The notes under the pieces are model-generated. The model saw nothing but the letters and a program-made list of their open reading frames with translations, ran no database searches and was not told the origin of the DNA. A program made the position numbers and the translations under genes. This document shows positions 47,551 through 60,400 of a stretch of 64,000 nucleotides of DNA, in pieces; position 1 is the first letter of the stretch, and each line of letters starts with the position of its first letter. Source of the stretch: Sitta carolinensis (lineage: Eukaryota; Chordata; Aves; Passeriformes; Sittidae). The stretch lies in assembly GCA_032173965.1 (NCBI GenBank), contig CM063294.1, positions 11,398,452 to 11,462,451 on the forward strand, read 5' to 3'.

Positions 47551-47679
47551 TCAGTCGAGTTGCTTGCTGCCTTCTGATTTCTGGTCTAGCCTGCTCTTGT
47601 TGTTCTTCACCATGTAGATGAAATATGCAAGTGTCTCCTTCTCATTCACTGGAATATTCCTGAAATGACGACTGACAGT
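47551..47679 (-). CDS. SAP30L: SAP30L exon 4: C-terminal part of the Sin3-binding domain and stop
   Basis: The minus strand gives an acceptor TTCTAG followed by TVSRHFRNIPVNEKETLAYF, then IYMVKNNKSRLDQKSEG and the end SKQLD, stop TGA at 47551-47553. This is nearly identical to the human SAP30L C-terminus as I recall it (human has KSNKS and GGKQLE). The segment completes the domain that contacts the PAH3 region of Sin3A. Forty-two residues; phase 0 at the junction. Confidence 0.97.
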   Translation of the reverse strand, partial: TVSRHFRNIPVNEKETLAYFIYMVKNNKSRLDQKSEGSKQLD

Positions 47680-49614
47680 CTAGAAGAACAACAGGTAAAG
47701 AGACAGAAATGCTGGAATTAAAAACTAGAAATAATCATAACAGGGTTTCTCTTCGCTTTCCAAAAACCATTTTATGGCCACTGAGCGCATTATCCTTTGA
47801 GTGAAACATGCACCAATTCCAACTGTCAGCCCTCATTTACCTCCCTCTCTCTTTACAGCTGGAATGTGTGTATGAACATAGCATAGCCTTGCTATGTCAG
47901 CAGGATTTGCAGCCAACCTACAAGAGGAATTTGGAAGCCAGAATGTCCTCCTGCCAAAGCAGCACAGCTTCTCCTCAGTGACATTTTGTGCTGAGATCAT
48001 TTGGCGAGCGAGTTTTCCCTGCACCTCTGTGTTTTAAAGGAGAGTGTTAGAAACACTGCAGCACTTCACCTGTGAACCAGGTGTAGCAAAGTTTTATCCA
48101 AAATGATTTCCTCTGGACTTATAAGTTTTCACTGAAAGGAGGATCAGGGAATTTGCAATGGGAGGGTTAGGATTTGGTTAGGGCTACCCCTTGTTGACAG
48201 CAGCATAAGCCCCTGAAACATTAGCTTTTTCCTCAGAAAGTGAATGTACAAAAACATGTTGGAGTTGGACAAGATCTGCTTCTCACATAGAAGAAACTTT
48301 TTTTAGTACCCAACACAGATCTAGAATGGATTCTGATGCAGGCTGAGCAATAAGTTGCTCCAAAGAGATTTATGGAAGCTTGAGTTTCCCTTATGGTGGG
48401 ATAGCATGAGGAATGTAAGAGCCTCAGGCAGCAGTGATTCAAGCATGGGAGCTGGATGAGGATCCAGTGTAGAGTCAAAGCTGCTCAGGCTTCACAGGAA
48501 ATCTGGGAAGTGTGTGACAGCTTCAAGTTAGACTCCCTTTATTTTCCGCCTGCACAGTAGGAAGATCTTTTCTTTCCTCTTGGGAACACTCATGGTAAAT
48601 TCCTTAAGCAGCCAGTCCTTCATGGCAGGAGGCAGCTGACAGACATGAACTGGTTAGTTAAAATATGACAAATCAGGACTGCTAATGAGGAACAACCCCA
48701 CCAGACTTTGTTCAACTTACTCCTACATGCCCTACACTGCACATTCTCTATATTCACTCCCTGGTTGACTTTGAAAGTGGGAAAGACCGTGTCTTGCTGA
48801 TTTTTTTGGTCTGTCAGGATTTTGTTCTTCAAAGCAAAAGTAAAAGCAAACCAGACAGTTTTGGGCAGACAGTTGTGAAAGCCACAACTTACAAAACCAA
48901 CCTCAGTACTAATCAGTAATTACTACAGTTTTTTCAAGTTTAAAGATTTTTCCCACAGCATGGCTTCAGATCAAGTCAGGAAAGAGAGAAGAGCAGAAGC
49001 ACAGCAAGCACAACTCGCCCAAAATACCAGAGAGATACAGAGAGTTCTTTCTAAACAAGTAGCCCATATGGTGAGAAAGCAGCAGAGGCTCTTAAGAAAA
49101 AAGCCTTTTATAATACAGAATCATCAGGACAAGGGAGGGAAAAAAAGAATCGGAATCCATGGACAGTGATGCTGCCTTTATTAATAAGAAATTACAACAA
49201 GTTCAAGTACCTGTGAGGAAAGAAAAACTAACAGGAGCACTCAGGGAGACAATTGGTGGGTTAAGTCTGAGTTTCACCTGAGCAGCCACCCCCAGATAAC
49301 ATCCAAAAACTGGGTCCAGTTTCTGCTCCCTAAAGGACACTGACTGGGTCTATGAAAAGTGTGGGAAAGGAAGCAGAGACAAGCAAGTTACTAAAACAGG
49401 CTTTCAACAGCCAGTGTCTGTGTCTTCCAAGCCTGTCCCAGGTGAAATCAAGCAGGCAGCTTTCTGCTGGCATCATTCCCTGAAACCTTTCAGAGGGCAC
49501 TTGGTCTGTTCCAGTGAGTCACACAGGTGTGAGTGCCCACAAACAGTGCCCTTCAAAAGAGGAGATAAAAAGTTTTCTTGTAACAGAGATATCACCGCTG
49601 CTGTCGTCACTTAC
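47680..49614 (-). other. SAP30L: SAP30L intron 3
   Basis: The donor GTAAGTGAC follows exon 3 (49613-49614) and the acceptor TTCTAG precedes exon 4. The roughly 1.9 kb between is AT-rich, with no recognisable gene or transposon. Confidence 0.9.
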
Positions 49615-49713
49615 TTCTGCAAGCTGAGCCTTGTTGAGTCCCGGCCTAGTCTGCAACTTATAATGTCTCTTGTAACGTCGCAGGGTGTTCACTTGGAGCT
49701 GGAACAAGTCAAC
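49615..49713 (-). CDS. SAP30L: SAP30L exon 3: start of the Sin3-binding domain
   Basis: Encodes 33 residues, VDLFQLQVNTLRRYKRHYKL then QTRPGLNKAQLAE, between acceptor CCTTCCAG and donor GTAAGT. It matches the SAP30/SAP30L Sin3-interaction domain almost exactly; human has F where this has L in RPG(F/L)NKAQ. Basic residues in RRYKRHYK are typical of the family. Phase 0 at both ends. Confidence 0.97.
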
Positions 49714-51356
49714 CTGGAAGGGATGAAGAGAAGGGGGCATGAGCACTACCTTCAGCTTCCATGAGTACTTATTTTATCTAAAAATATCTAAAAATAACTA
49801 CTTCTCCCTCAACAGGACTTCTCCTTGCTTGCATTCAGAACCACACTGGCTTGTCTTACTGACAAACCTAAGTATATTTTGTATTTGTTAATGCTAAAGG
49901 ACCAAAATAGCCTCGGGGAAATAGGATTTTTTGTTCTGGTTCACATGCTGTCAACAGAATTGCTGGCCAATTTCTGCTCTCAATTACACCTCTGCAACCT
50001 CCAAGCAAAGGGGAACCTTTTGTTCCCACAAGGTTTAAAAAGCTCACACATGAAATAACAATTTAGCAGGCACTGAACAAACGGCTTGTGACATAAAACA
50101 GAGTACAGAGATGAAATGAAATTCAAATACTTATATAGGAAGTGCACAGTTTAAAAGCAAAGGGGGTGGTGGTGAGGTTACAGCAGGGAAGATGAAGATC
50201 ATGTGGGAAATGCCGAGTTTCAAAGACAAAAGGAATCTCTGCTGAAAACTGAGAAGGAAATGACATTAAAACTGACATGGTGCAGAGTTCCCTGTTCACT
50301 GGGTGACGTGCATCCACCAGGTTTCAGTCACCAAATACTCTGTGTGCTCTACAGCATCAACATTTTTAGATGCCAACTGGGTTTTTCAGCAATCACCCTG
50401 GCAACTACTGCAAAGCTTGAACAGGAAAGTTTTGCAGAATGGAAACATGAACAGTGATAACAAAAGGTCAGGTTATCTGCAAAAAAAAAAAAAACAACAA
50501 AAAAACACCAAACTAAAAACTTGTTACTCTTTCAACACCTCCACACAGGAGGTGTGTGCACCAGCTTTGCACCAAGACATAGCTTTGCTGGCGAAATGAC
50601 TCCTGGTGGCTTTTTTTTTTTTTTCTTTCAGAAGTAAAAGGCTTTTTGCCAATAGGGTTGGCATTTCCAGCAGAGGGCTCTGCTGACGTGGCCATGCTCT
50701 GCTTCTCTGAACATCACCTCTGCACAACTTTTGCCATGTCAACAGTACCAGAAACATCACTGAACCAAGTGCAGCATGCAGTGGCACAGAGAAAGGATTA
50801 TTCCAGAGTTCTCTATCACAGGAAACTTCCCCCAGGCCTATTCCTGAAAATAAAAATGTGTCACAAACTATTTAAAGGTAGTTTTAAATAGTGCTAAAAA
50901 ATACCATATATGCAAATATCTGGAGCAGCTTAATATCACAGGGAATCAAATACTCAATCAAAGAGAGTGACCTGTTGAATTCTGTAGTGTATTTGCAAAA
51001 TGATTCATACTAAGTAACAAAGAACTATATTGAGGGATCAGACACCACCAAAAATAACTTATTTTTAGCCTTAAAAAAAACTAGTATCAAATGCAATTTT
51101 AACTGTACATACATGAAGCTATGAAGTTACGTTATCACACCTCTTTTTAGAGAAAACTTTACATGGACAAAGAACTTGTTTGGGAATGAAGAAAATTATG
51201 AAACAACACATTAGGAAAAAACTCTTCCTGGAAAGTGAAAGTAACTCCACAGCAGCTTCAACGGCCTTGCAATTTAAAATACAAATATTTTCTGATATAT
51301 GAGAACATCCAAGTGAAACTTCAATATGCTAAGAACTGGTAAAGTAGCCCACGAAC
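49714..51356 (-). other. SAP30L: SAP30L intron 2
   Basis: The donor is GTTCGT (51351-51356), a weaker than average splice donor, and the acceptor is CCTTCCAG. The 1.64 kb contains A-rich and T-rich runs near 50480-50515 and 50612-50627. No gene is recognised. Confidence 0.88.
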
Positions 51357-51479
51357 CTCTGGAACATCTGTGTCGTGCTCAGGAGAGTCACCTCCATCAT
51401 CGCTCGTCTTCCTCTTCCTTTTGTTCCGAACACTTTGAATGAAGTTCTTGTGAAAATCACAAATATACAGATGTCTCAC
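51357..51479 (-). CDS. SAP30L: SAP30L exon 2: end of the zinc finger and nuclear localisation signal
   Basis: Encodes 41 residues beginning [20 protein letters not shown], then the basic run [10 protein letters not shown] and an acidic linker ending DTDVPE. Cys69 and His72 (CDFH) provide the last two ligands of the atypical C2CH zinc finger that starts in exon 1. The basic stretch NKRKRK is the nuclear/nucleolar localisation and phosphoinositide-binding region described for SAP30L. Acceptor TTCTTAG, donor GTTCGT, phase 0 at both ends. Confidence 0.97.
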
Positions 51480-53588
51480 CTAAGAACCAGAAGTGGTGAA
51501 AAAGCAATCAAAAAAGATAGTGTGAACCAGCATCCAACAGCAACCACTTAGACACCACTATCAAGTGCATCCCTCAAGACTGGTGTGACCAACTGACATA
51601 AAGGAATTTCTCATCTTAAATCCCAGGCCTGATATCACACTCTTTATTCAGAGATAACTTACCTTACAAAGACTAAATGCAAAGAAAACAAAGAACTCAA
51701 GCTCCAGCTGAACTTGAACCTCTGCAGATAATATACTTCTTTTTTATGGCTGCAATCATATGTCAGGAAAAAAATGGGTGCTTGCCTGGAGGAAGGGATT
51801 TTATTTCAGGACTTAACAGCACGTAACTATCAAAAAATGTATTATTCTATTCCACTCTTGTGAACTTTCAGGCCTGAATAGTACAGAGAATTATTAAGGC
51901 TAGTGTTTCAAAACCCTGACCAAATAAAATTTGGGCTCAATTAAAACAAACAAACCAAGTGCAGAATAGCCTCTTTCCTATTGCTTGTTCAGCTACAGAA
52001 CCTCCCTCTTAACAAACATTACCTCAGTAGAGTCAGCAAAATAAAGGACTTCAAATGATCAAAATTATTTGGTATCTATAAGGTAAAATATCTTCAGATA
52101 AGGCAGGCACCCTACATCCAGAATCGCTCCATGCAGTCTGCTTTACGCTTTCCCTTTGTTCTGACTGCATTAGTCTGATTTCCCCTTTTTGTTTCTAAAG
52201 CCTGGCATCTGTCAACAAAGACTCATTTCTAAAATGCAAAAAATCACTACGCCACTAGACAAATCTGCTGAGAACTACAACTGAGAGAACTACTCTATTT
52301 TTTAAGAATATGTTTCAAACTGAGTCACTTTTCCCATGACACGATGCATTTCAGCTGTGCAGAAGAGACCAAACCAACTGGGGGAGCTGCCAAACAGACT
52401 GACTCAAAACTTCACCTTTTTTAAATTTTTTTTTATTTTGGTCCCTTTTGCTTTGTTTTCAGTGGTTTTGATCTTTAAAGATCAGGCGAGAAAAGCGTGC
52501 AGAGCTGAATTCCGTTAACGAAGTCACTTCTGAGAAATTCCTTCTGTGATCTGCTCTGCTCTGCCTATTTCTCTGCTGGGCAAATAACCCGTTTCTATCT
52601 CGAGCTGACAGCTGTCACTTAATGCCATTAGGCAGCAAACCGGGCTGGTCTGTGCGCGAATAAACCCTGCCGAAGAGCCAGCGCATCTCACTGCCAGCGC
52701 GGGTTTTAACCCGTTTCGCTGCAACGCCAATTCTTACCAATTAAAGAAGTAACGTCAGTGGCGCCTGACTGAAGCAGCGACCACAGCGCTGTTTTCACCT
52801 GACAGCATCAGCCTTTCCAAGCCGAAACCGCAATGGGAACAGCACTCCTGCCTCCGAAGCACTGACAGCTCGCTCCTTTGCCTCCCTGCACACCACCTGC
52901 CTCCCAAACACGGCGTTTAGCGCTTTAGCCACATTAGGCTTCAGCAGGCTGGCTGTGCCCCGGGGAAAAGCCGGCTCTGCACCCGGGGAACCGCCGGGTC
53001 CACCCAGACACGTCCTTCCCTCCGCGAGCGCTGTCAGGCTGAGGATGGGCGAACACGGTCCGGAGGCTCCGAGCGTGCGGCACCCGGCCCCGCAGCCAGC
53101 CCGGAGCCTGCCCGGAGCCAGCTCCGCAGCCAGCCCGCAGCCAGCCCGGACTGCCCGGAGCCAGCTCCGCAGCCGGCCCGCACCCTGCCGCTGCCAGCCC
53201 CGCAGCCAGCCCCGCAGCCGGCCCGCACCCTGCTCGCTGCCAGCCCCGCAGCCAGCCCGCAACCAGCCCCGCACCCTACCCGCTGCCAGCCCGCTAACAG
53301 CCCGCAACCAGCCCGGAGCCAGCCCCGCAGCCAGCCCGCTGCCAGCCCGGAGCCTGCCCGCTGCCAGCCCCGCTGCCAGCCCCTCACCCTGCCCGCTGCC
53401 AGCCCGCACCCTGCCCGCTGCCAGCCCCGCAGGGCCAGCGCCAAACCCCGGCCGCCCGGGAGCTCAACTCGCCGGGCGGATCCGCAGCTCCCCGGAGGCA
53501 CCGCAGTGCGGTGGCGGCTGGGGCCGGCCCGGCCGCCCCTCCGGGGGACTCGGCGGCGCCCGGCAGCCCCGGCCGAGGCCGCACTCAC
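51480..53588 (-). other. SAP30L: SAP30L intron 1
   Basis: The donor is GTGAGT at 53583-53588 and the acceptor TTCTTAG lies beside exon 2. The 2.1 kb intron is GC-rich near exon 1, where it holds a minisatellite, and AT-rich near exon 2. The exon 1 reading frame stays open through the donor to 53034. Confidence 0.92.
53091..53434. repeat. GC-rich minisatellite in SAP30L intron 1, unit about 10-11 bp
   Basis: Words such as CCAGCCCGCAG, CCAGCCCCGCAG and CCCGCACCCTG recur irregularly for about 340 bp. The minus (sense) strand is G-rich, GGGCTGGCTGCGGGG-like, with many runs of three or four G, and could form G-quadruplexes. The repeat starts about 150 bp inside intron 1. ORFs of Ala/Pro/Ser or Gly/Ala/Arg/Leu across it are artefacts of the repeat. 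Confidence 0.85.
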
Positions 53589-53774
53589 ACTTTTGTCGAT
53601 GTCCAGTTTCAGCTTCTTCTGCGAGATGCTCTTCTGGATCCTCTTGCTGAAGGACGCGTTGCCGGCGGGGCGCACGCAGCGGTCCCCGTCGTCGATGAGG
53701 CAGCAGCTCTGGCCGTAAAAGGGGGCGGCGGGCGGCCCATCCCGGCTGTCCTCCTCGGTGCTGAACCCATTCAT
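53589..53774 (-). CDS. SAP30L: SAP30L exon 1: N-terminus and zinc finger
   Basis: Encodes 62 residues, [20 protein letters not shown] then [20 protein letters not shown] and [26 protein letters not shown]. SAP30L is a subunit and regulator of the Sin3A-HDAC corepressor complex and binds DNA and phosphoinositides in the nucleus and nucleolus. Cys24/25 and Cys33 belong to the C2CH zinc finger completed by exon 2. Relative to human SAP30L (183 aa) this N-terminus lacks about five residues of an alanine-rich stretch, giving 178 residues in total. The start is fixed by [10 protein letters not shown], which matches the family exactly. Donor AAAAGT|GTGAGT, phase 0. Confidence 0.97.
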
Positions 53775-54560
53775 CGCCCACCTGCCCGCCCCTCACCCCG
53801 CGCGGGGAGCCGACAACCGGGGGACCAACCGGGGGACGAGCCGCCGTCACTACCGCGCCCTCGGGGGGACCCCGCCGCCCCCGCGGGGGCCCCCCACTAG
53901 GGCAGGGGGAGGGGACCCCCCCCTCCGCCGCCGCTCAGCGCTGCCCGCGGGGTCGGGCCGGGCCGGGCCCCCAAGCGCCGCCGCCCGCGGGGAGCCGGGA
54001 CCGCGCAGCGCTCGCACACACAAAACCGCCTCCCCGGCCGCGGAAGTCCCGCCCCCCGGCCGGCAGGCGCGCCTCTGATTGGACCGCGCGGCTGAAGGGG
54101 CGGGGCTCCCCGCGCCGCTCCGAGCGCCGATTGGCCGGGGGAGCTGCCCGTCCGCCGCCACCGCCCGGCCCCCGCAGCCGGAAGGTCGCCGTGAGGGGCG
54201 CGCGGAGGGAGCGGCGGCTCGGCCCCGCCGGCCGCCCGGAGCCTGAGGGGCCCGGCCGCGCCCGGAGCCTGAGCGGCCCGGCCCCGCCGGGAGCGCCCGC
54301 AGGAGGCGGCAGGGGCCCGGCCCCGCCGGCCTCCGGGCTTCCCCCGCCGCCGAGGCGCGCACGGGACACCCGCGTGCAGCCGGGGACCGCGGGCTCCTCC
54401 AGCCGCCCGCGGCTGCGCCGGCACCGCTGTGTGCGACCCGAAGCCGTGACAGAGCTGAACCCGCGGCTCCCACCCGGCCTCGTGCAAACAAACTCGGGGC
54501 GGCACAGCCACAACTGCCCGTCCTTGGGTCGGCACCGAGGCTGGAGTTCCTGCCTGAAAT
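53775..54560 (-). promoter_or_regulatory. SAP30L: SAP30L CpG-island promoter (TATA-less)
   Basis: The region upstream of the SAP30L ATG is strongly CpG-rich and has no TATA box. Going away from the ATG it has an ETS/GABP-type CGGAAGT at 54041-54047, a GC box CCCGCCCCCC at 54048-54057, an inverted CCAAT box (ATTGG) at 54078-54082, a second GC box GGGGCGGGGC at 54097-54106 and another ATTGG at 54130-54134. The cluster predicts minus-strand starts at about 53.9-54.05 kb. The island extends past 54.4 kb, so divergent transcription on the + strand is possible. Confidence 0.8.
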
Positions 54561-54580
54561 GTAATTGTAAGAAATACAAC

Positions 54581-54840
54581 TTTTTTTTTTCCTTTTTTTC
54601 TTTTTTTTTTTTCCCTTCCCTAATCACAGGGCAGGGGTAGTGAAAAGATGGGACCTGGAGTAGTGTTTCTCAAAGCAATGTGACTTTAAGCTTCGCATTT
54701 TTCATCTTCAGGGGAAAAAGAAAACTAACCAAAAAGAATCCCGAAAAAACAATAAAAAACCCCGTACCAACCCCAAAATCTCCCCAAAAATAAAAAAATA
54801 AAAAAAAAAGTGAGAAAAAAAAGAGGAGACAAAGTAGGGG
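54581..54840. repeat. Poly-pyrimidine run and A-rich low-complexity tract
   Basis: A T/C run occupies 54581-54618. From 54715 to 54840 the sequence is A-rich with CCCC interruptions. No repeat period or element is identifiable. Confidence 0.8.
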
Positions 54841-57475
54841 TGAAGGGGTAGGGGGGAAATAATGAAATTCCTGCCGCTCTGTGAAGAAAAGATGTCACTT
54901 TTGGAAATGCTGTAACTTTTGTAACACCAGATAGCAAATGCTGCCGTCAGAGGCTCCTGAGCCGCTCTAAAAGGAAAAGGATTTCATCTTCCTGAAGAAA
55001 GGACTTTCTTCTCAGCCAGAAGAAAGGTTCTGTAGACTAAAATGCCTTCAAAGCCTGAAATCCTGCACATGGAACAATGAGCGCGAGCACTGGGTGAACT
55101 GTGCTGAATCACACGAAATGAAAAGAGACTCCTTAAAGCCCTTGGTCATCAGCTCAGGCTGCTCTGCACAGTAACACCGGCAACCACTTCTGCGTGCTCT
55201 GCACAAGACAACCGAGAAAAGCCCAAAATCTGCATTTCCCAAGCACTCTTTACGGCACCAAATAAACCTCAGAATAAATCTGGAGGGCAAAGACTTAATA
55301 CTTCTCAACAGTTCCGCCTCTTGTGTTGGCTTTTTCTGCGGGTGCCCTCGGGCAATTTGTAATTTGTTTGTGCATGTGACCGGCGAGAGCCACAGTGCAG
55401 CCTCCCGGGGACACGCTCCCTGGAGCGGCCGTTCTCATGGGAAGCTGGTGCAAACAAATGACTTTACCCACAGACCAAACAAGCAGTTAGAGAAGAGCAA
55501 AGAGGTTTAAAATAGCAAACCACCACGGCTTATAAAAGCCCCCGGCCAAACTGATTGGAATCTGCCTGCCTGAAGTAATACCCTCCTGGCAAAGCCATAC
55601 AGCTATTCCCTTGTTTTGGGGAAAGGGAGAACACCAAGAGTCTGACAGAGATCTCAGAGCTGCTGATAACAAGCCTTCTGGCCTTATCTTAACATTACCA
55701 ATAAAAATCAAATGGCTGGCTGAGGAAATCTTGCAGAAGGATTATCTTGACACTCAGGAAGCCAAAACCACAGACTGTAGGGACAGATGATAATAACAGC
55801 AAGCAAGAAGATAAAAGGGGACACGGGCCTAACAAACAGAATTTCTTCCTGTCCCCTTGAGGAGGAGATTGTGCAGGTGCTCCCTGACTATATTTTGGGA
55901 AGAAACAGGCACCAGAAGTGTCAGAACAGGCTGGTACTGACCATCAGATTGTATTTCATCTTGGGCTGCAGCCTCTTATCCCTGCAGATAAAAAGGTTTT
56001 AAGTCCTTTTGTAATGCTTACTAGAAGGTAAAACACAGCTTTTGTCACTGTCTGTTTGCTAATTCAATGCTAATTACCTCCTGCTCAGGCTAACACGATG
56101 ACACCTTTTTTTTTACTCTTTCAAATTAAAAAAAAACAAAACAAACCAAAACAAAAAAAAACCATGGAGGTGTTTTTATAATTGCAGTTTATTTCAGCAT
56201 ATTTATCCTCATGGGAACCTCCAGATTTCACAGTCTGCTAGTCTGGAACAAGCTTGGTGCAAAATAAACTGCCTCATAGAGACATTCTTTATTAGGTATC
56301 TATCACTAACCTGATTCAATAATTCTTTGTGGGAGCTGCAATGAAGTGAGAAACAATGTTTCATAAACCCATCAGTGCCCAGGCAGGTTTAGTGCCACTG
56401 AAGCAGTAATAGCCTGGCCATCCCAGTCAGCCTCTAATCAAATTAGGGGAGCCTGTGCAGGCCTGTAAATCTCACCTGGAGCAGCACCACCGTCTAAAGA
56501 ATGGTCGGTGGTGTAGCTGTCATCTGGAATTTACTAATTTAATGGAGCCATTCAGGGGGCTCGGGACTGAAATGCTTCTCTCTCAACGGTCTGTGCTGCT
56601 TGAGATGTCCTGGGAAGAAGGTTTTTTTAAACTTTTCATCCTCAGAAATCAGACCATTTCCTTCTGCAGTACCTTGGGGAGGCCAATGGAAACAGTGCTC
56701 TGGCACCTTCCCCAGACTCCCACTCTCCTCAGCACTTCTCTAGGGTGGCACATATTGAACCTGCTAAAATGCTTAAACTGTCAGAGCTTTTGGCACATAC
56801 TTACCCTGGGCAATGTTCCCATGGCCAAGAATCACAGCACAGTCTTCCCTGGGGATCATGCCTTGCTGGTCCCCCCAGAAAGACTCCTTTCCCACACACA
56901 GATTTTCACACATTTCATTGTTTGTCTCCCATCCATTTTCCCCACTGTTTTTCACCCGGTGGAGCTGAGTAAAAAGGAGTATTGAGAAGGCCACTGAAGA
57001 AATGAAGTGGTGACAGTAGGAAGCACTGAGGGTCCTGGTGGGAACATGAGCAATGCTGATACACTTCTCTTGTCTTGGGCTGAGCCTGCCCTCCCCACGT
57101 GGAGATCAGAACACAGACATGGCTGTGAGCTGTTAATCCCTCCCCTGCAAACCAGGGGTGGGGTGGATCTCCCAGCAGTTGCTCCCAAGGCAGACAGAGA
57201 AAAGTCATGGCCGGGTTTTCTCCTCTGTGCTTCCCAGGGTGCCCAGCCAAGGGCAGTCCACCCCAGGGGTGTCCTACCTGGGCACAAGTTGTCCACCACA
57301 GCCATGCTTCCTTCAGGATTGCAGCACAGGGCATGGAGGGACAGGAAACCTGTGCTGGGCAAATGCCACACCAGGGCAGCTGAGCTTATTCTTACGAGGA
57401 GAAGAGAATCACTGGAGTGAAACAGGCGGGGACAGTCACATCTGCATACACAGCTTTCAGAAAACACATTAAAAA
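54841..57475. other. Intergenic DNA between SAP30L and the GALNT10 3' end
   Basis: No coding sequence is recognised. The stretch 55320-55480 is a moderately CpG-containing, non-repetitive block that could be regulatory. An A-rich run lies near 56126-56162. The 139-176 codon ORFs at 56455-57467 have no recognisable domains. Confidence 0.5.
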
Positions 57476-60400
57476 TTTATTTTAAATATATTATAAAAGG
57501 AAGTCCATTCAACTTTAAAAACACTAGGCATTCTATCAATGATTCCCAATTTATGAAAGCTACTACATTAAAGTGCTACAAGTCCTTTACCACCCCCAGA
57601 TATTAGGCTGTTGGTCCTAATATGCACAAAATAAATACACACTGATTCAAGAGGCACCATCCAGTTTTACAGAGAAAATGCATGCAGTACAAGGTACAGA
57701 CAAAATTAGACCTAATCACCGAGATCCTAGAGAATGCATTTTGAAACCAATTCCCTTCTCCACCCTAGAGGCTAAAGCTATTTGTTGTTGTTATCATAAG
57801 GGCTAAGGTTTCAGGCTGTCAGCTTGATCAGTTTTTATCTTGTTTTGTGGCTGAAGTTCACATTTGCTCACTACCTGGGATTAAGACTTTTCTCTTTGAG
57901 TTGAACTAGGATATTTAAAACCACATAGATCCAGTGGCTTTATATAAAACTCTCAAATCACTCCCAACTGCTGGAATCAGTGAAGCCTTTTGGCTCATAC
58001 AGAAGCATCAAGAAAGCTCAAACGCAGTCATTTAAGGAGTGTACTCAGCTAGCAGAGTCAAAAACAGACACAGTCTTTTTTTATTAGGGTTTCCATGATC
58101 TATCCTTGCCTATCTCCACACAGATTCTCCAAGCTAAAGCATGGCACTACAGAGTAGAAATAAGAGCAGGAGGTGAGCTTATTTTGGTTGCACTTCAAAT
58201 TTATAATGTGAATAAATCAATCTGACTGGTTAATGAGGAATACGAAATAAATTGATGGGTCTGTGTTGAATGCTGATGGCAATTTCAGATCTCATTTCCC
58301 ATTCTCCACCCACTGCATCTCTCTCCACTTGAACCAGGTGAGGATTTGCAGCTTGTTTTAAAATCTGGACTCAACACTCATTAGGTCAGAAAATAAAGCA
58401 CTTAAAGGTGAATCCTACACAAGCTGGGAAATGGCAGCACACAGACTTTCCTTGCTTAAAATCAAGTAACAGGCTGGGGGAGGAGGACCCAGTGCTCCTG
58501 ACTCACAAGCCAGCTCCCCTTTGCTGTGCATCCTGTGAAACCACCAGTGAATCCAGGAACCCCAGCAGCTGGAAGCGGCTGTGGGATGCATGGTACATGT
58601 CACCACCCGGGCAGTTTCACACATGGCTTTACCAGGGCTCTCGACTGCAAGCCTGACAGGCTGACTGCCAGAGGCTGGCAGTTCTCTCCAATCAATTCAA
58701 GCCCCTGTCTATATCCTGAAAGACAATTTAGAATAAAACCTTCTCCATTTTCACCTGGCAGTTCCACGGTTGCCCAGTCTGACCATTAGGAGATGTCTCC
58801 CCTGGGTGATGTGAGCCAGCAGAGCTGCTGTCACAGTCCTGCAGCAGCCCCAGAGCTCTGTGCTCCTGCAATGCTGGTGGTGCCTGTTTGACTCTCGGGT
58901 CATTGATCTCAGTGCAGCAGGGAGAAGGAAAGTTTGCTGACAGGAACACTCCATCATTAAAGGAAAGCAAAGACCTGTGCACAGAGTGCTGCAAAACCAA
59001 CCACGAGGATAGTCAGGCTGAGAAACTGCTTTCTTGCTACTTCTGTATTTGAGATTTTAATACACTTTTGAAAAAGTTTCCCAGCGATGGAAGGCATCAA
59101 CTTCTTCTGAAAGACACTTCTGCTACAGATTTTATTATATGCTTTTGGGACTCTTTGTGATTTGCATACTTAGAAAATAAAATGCAGGATCCTGCATGCC
59201 AGTGAAATCATGAGCCTTCACCATGAGGTGAAACATCCAGCAGCTAACCAAGACATCTTCCAGTACAGCTTCAGCTGTTACAGCACACCCAGAGGAAGCT
59301 GCCAACCTTCCCAAGTCTCCCTATTAGGAGTGACAAACCTCCCCAGAGTCATTAACCATATCGATTTAACAGAGGGAACTCAAGAGCTTCTGAATTACTG
59401 CTGTTCACGCAAATTTTGCACTGAAAATCAGACGTCTAAAAACCCAACAAAACCCACACACAAACACTGCAGGAGTCAAGCTTTCTCTTACATCCTTATC
59501 CCCCAACCCCTTCCCCTCTCTTCTCTTGTCCAGCAAGGCACTAGGAAATGGTTCAAGTTTAAGCATTTGCTGTACATTTACATTTAAAAAGGCACATCTT
59601 TATTTAATGATGCTGTATGCCCCTTTCAGGAAGGCTCACACGTTCTTCTATTGTGGTTTGAAAAAGAAAACTAATTTCCTAGGTATGAGAAAAGACACCT
59701 TGCACACATGAGAGCCCCAAACCTATTTTCTGTCTGCAGGCCTTAGAGATTAGCACCAGTATAGATCAACAACAGCTTCAAGAGCAAATCAAAGCACTTT
59801 TATGCAATATAACACACACCCTGTTGTCTGGGATTCTGAAATCCCAGCAACTTAAAACTTAAAAGCAGCAAAACTTATGCATCCACGAAGAGAGGGGTGT
59901 TTCAATACCTTTGGGGGAAATATATGAAAACATGTATTTGGCATTAGATAATCACCAGTATTTAATCTTCAGTCTTGACTTGCATGCAGATGTGAAGAGT
60001 TGATTATGTATTCATGCTTTAGTGATTTTGCTTACAAATAACCAAAAGTAATTGGAATAATTAACCAGATTGCCCAGCAAAGGCTCAGTTAAAGATGCAG
60101 ATGATGAAATACAGCTTATATTTCTCAATCAGTGGATGGTTGGCTATATTAAGTCTTTGCATTAGTCAACAAAGCCTCTAGGGTACTGAAAAGTATAACT
60201 GATGCAAATAATTAATAGCTCAAAGCCTAGTGAGTTAGTCAGAAGTGTACAGAATTTGTGAGGCTCTTACCACACTCAGATCCCAAACCTTCACAAAAGA
60301 GATCAACCACACTGAGACGGACCTGGTACAACTACTGACACTAAATCTCTAGTTTCTGTGTACTGGTGGTGGGTTGTCAAACTGGAATTGCCTCAACTAT

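Noticed and set aside
52538..53850. Ala/Pro/Ser-rich ORFs on both strands near SAP30L exon 1
   Set aside because: Products of the GC-rich intronic minisatellite and CpG island; only 53589-53774 on the minus strand is real coding sequence.
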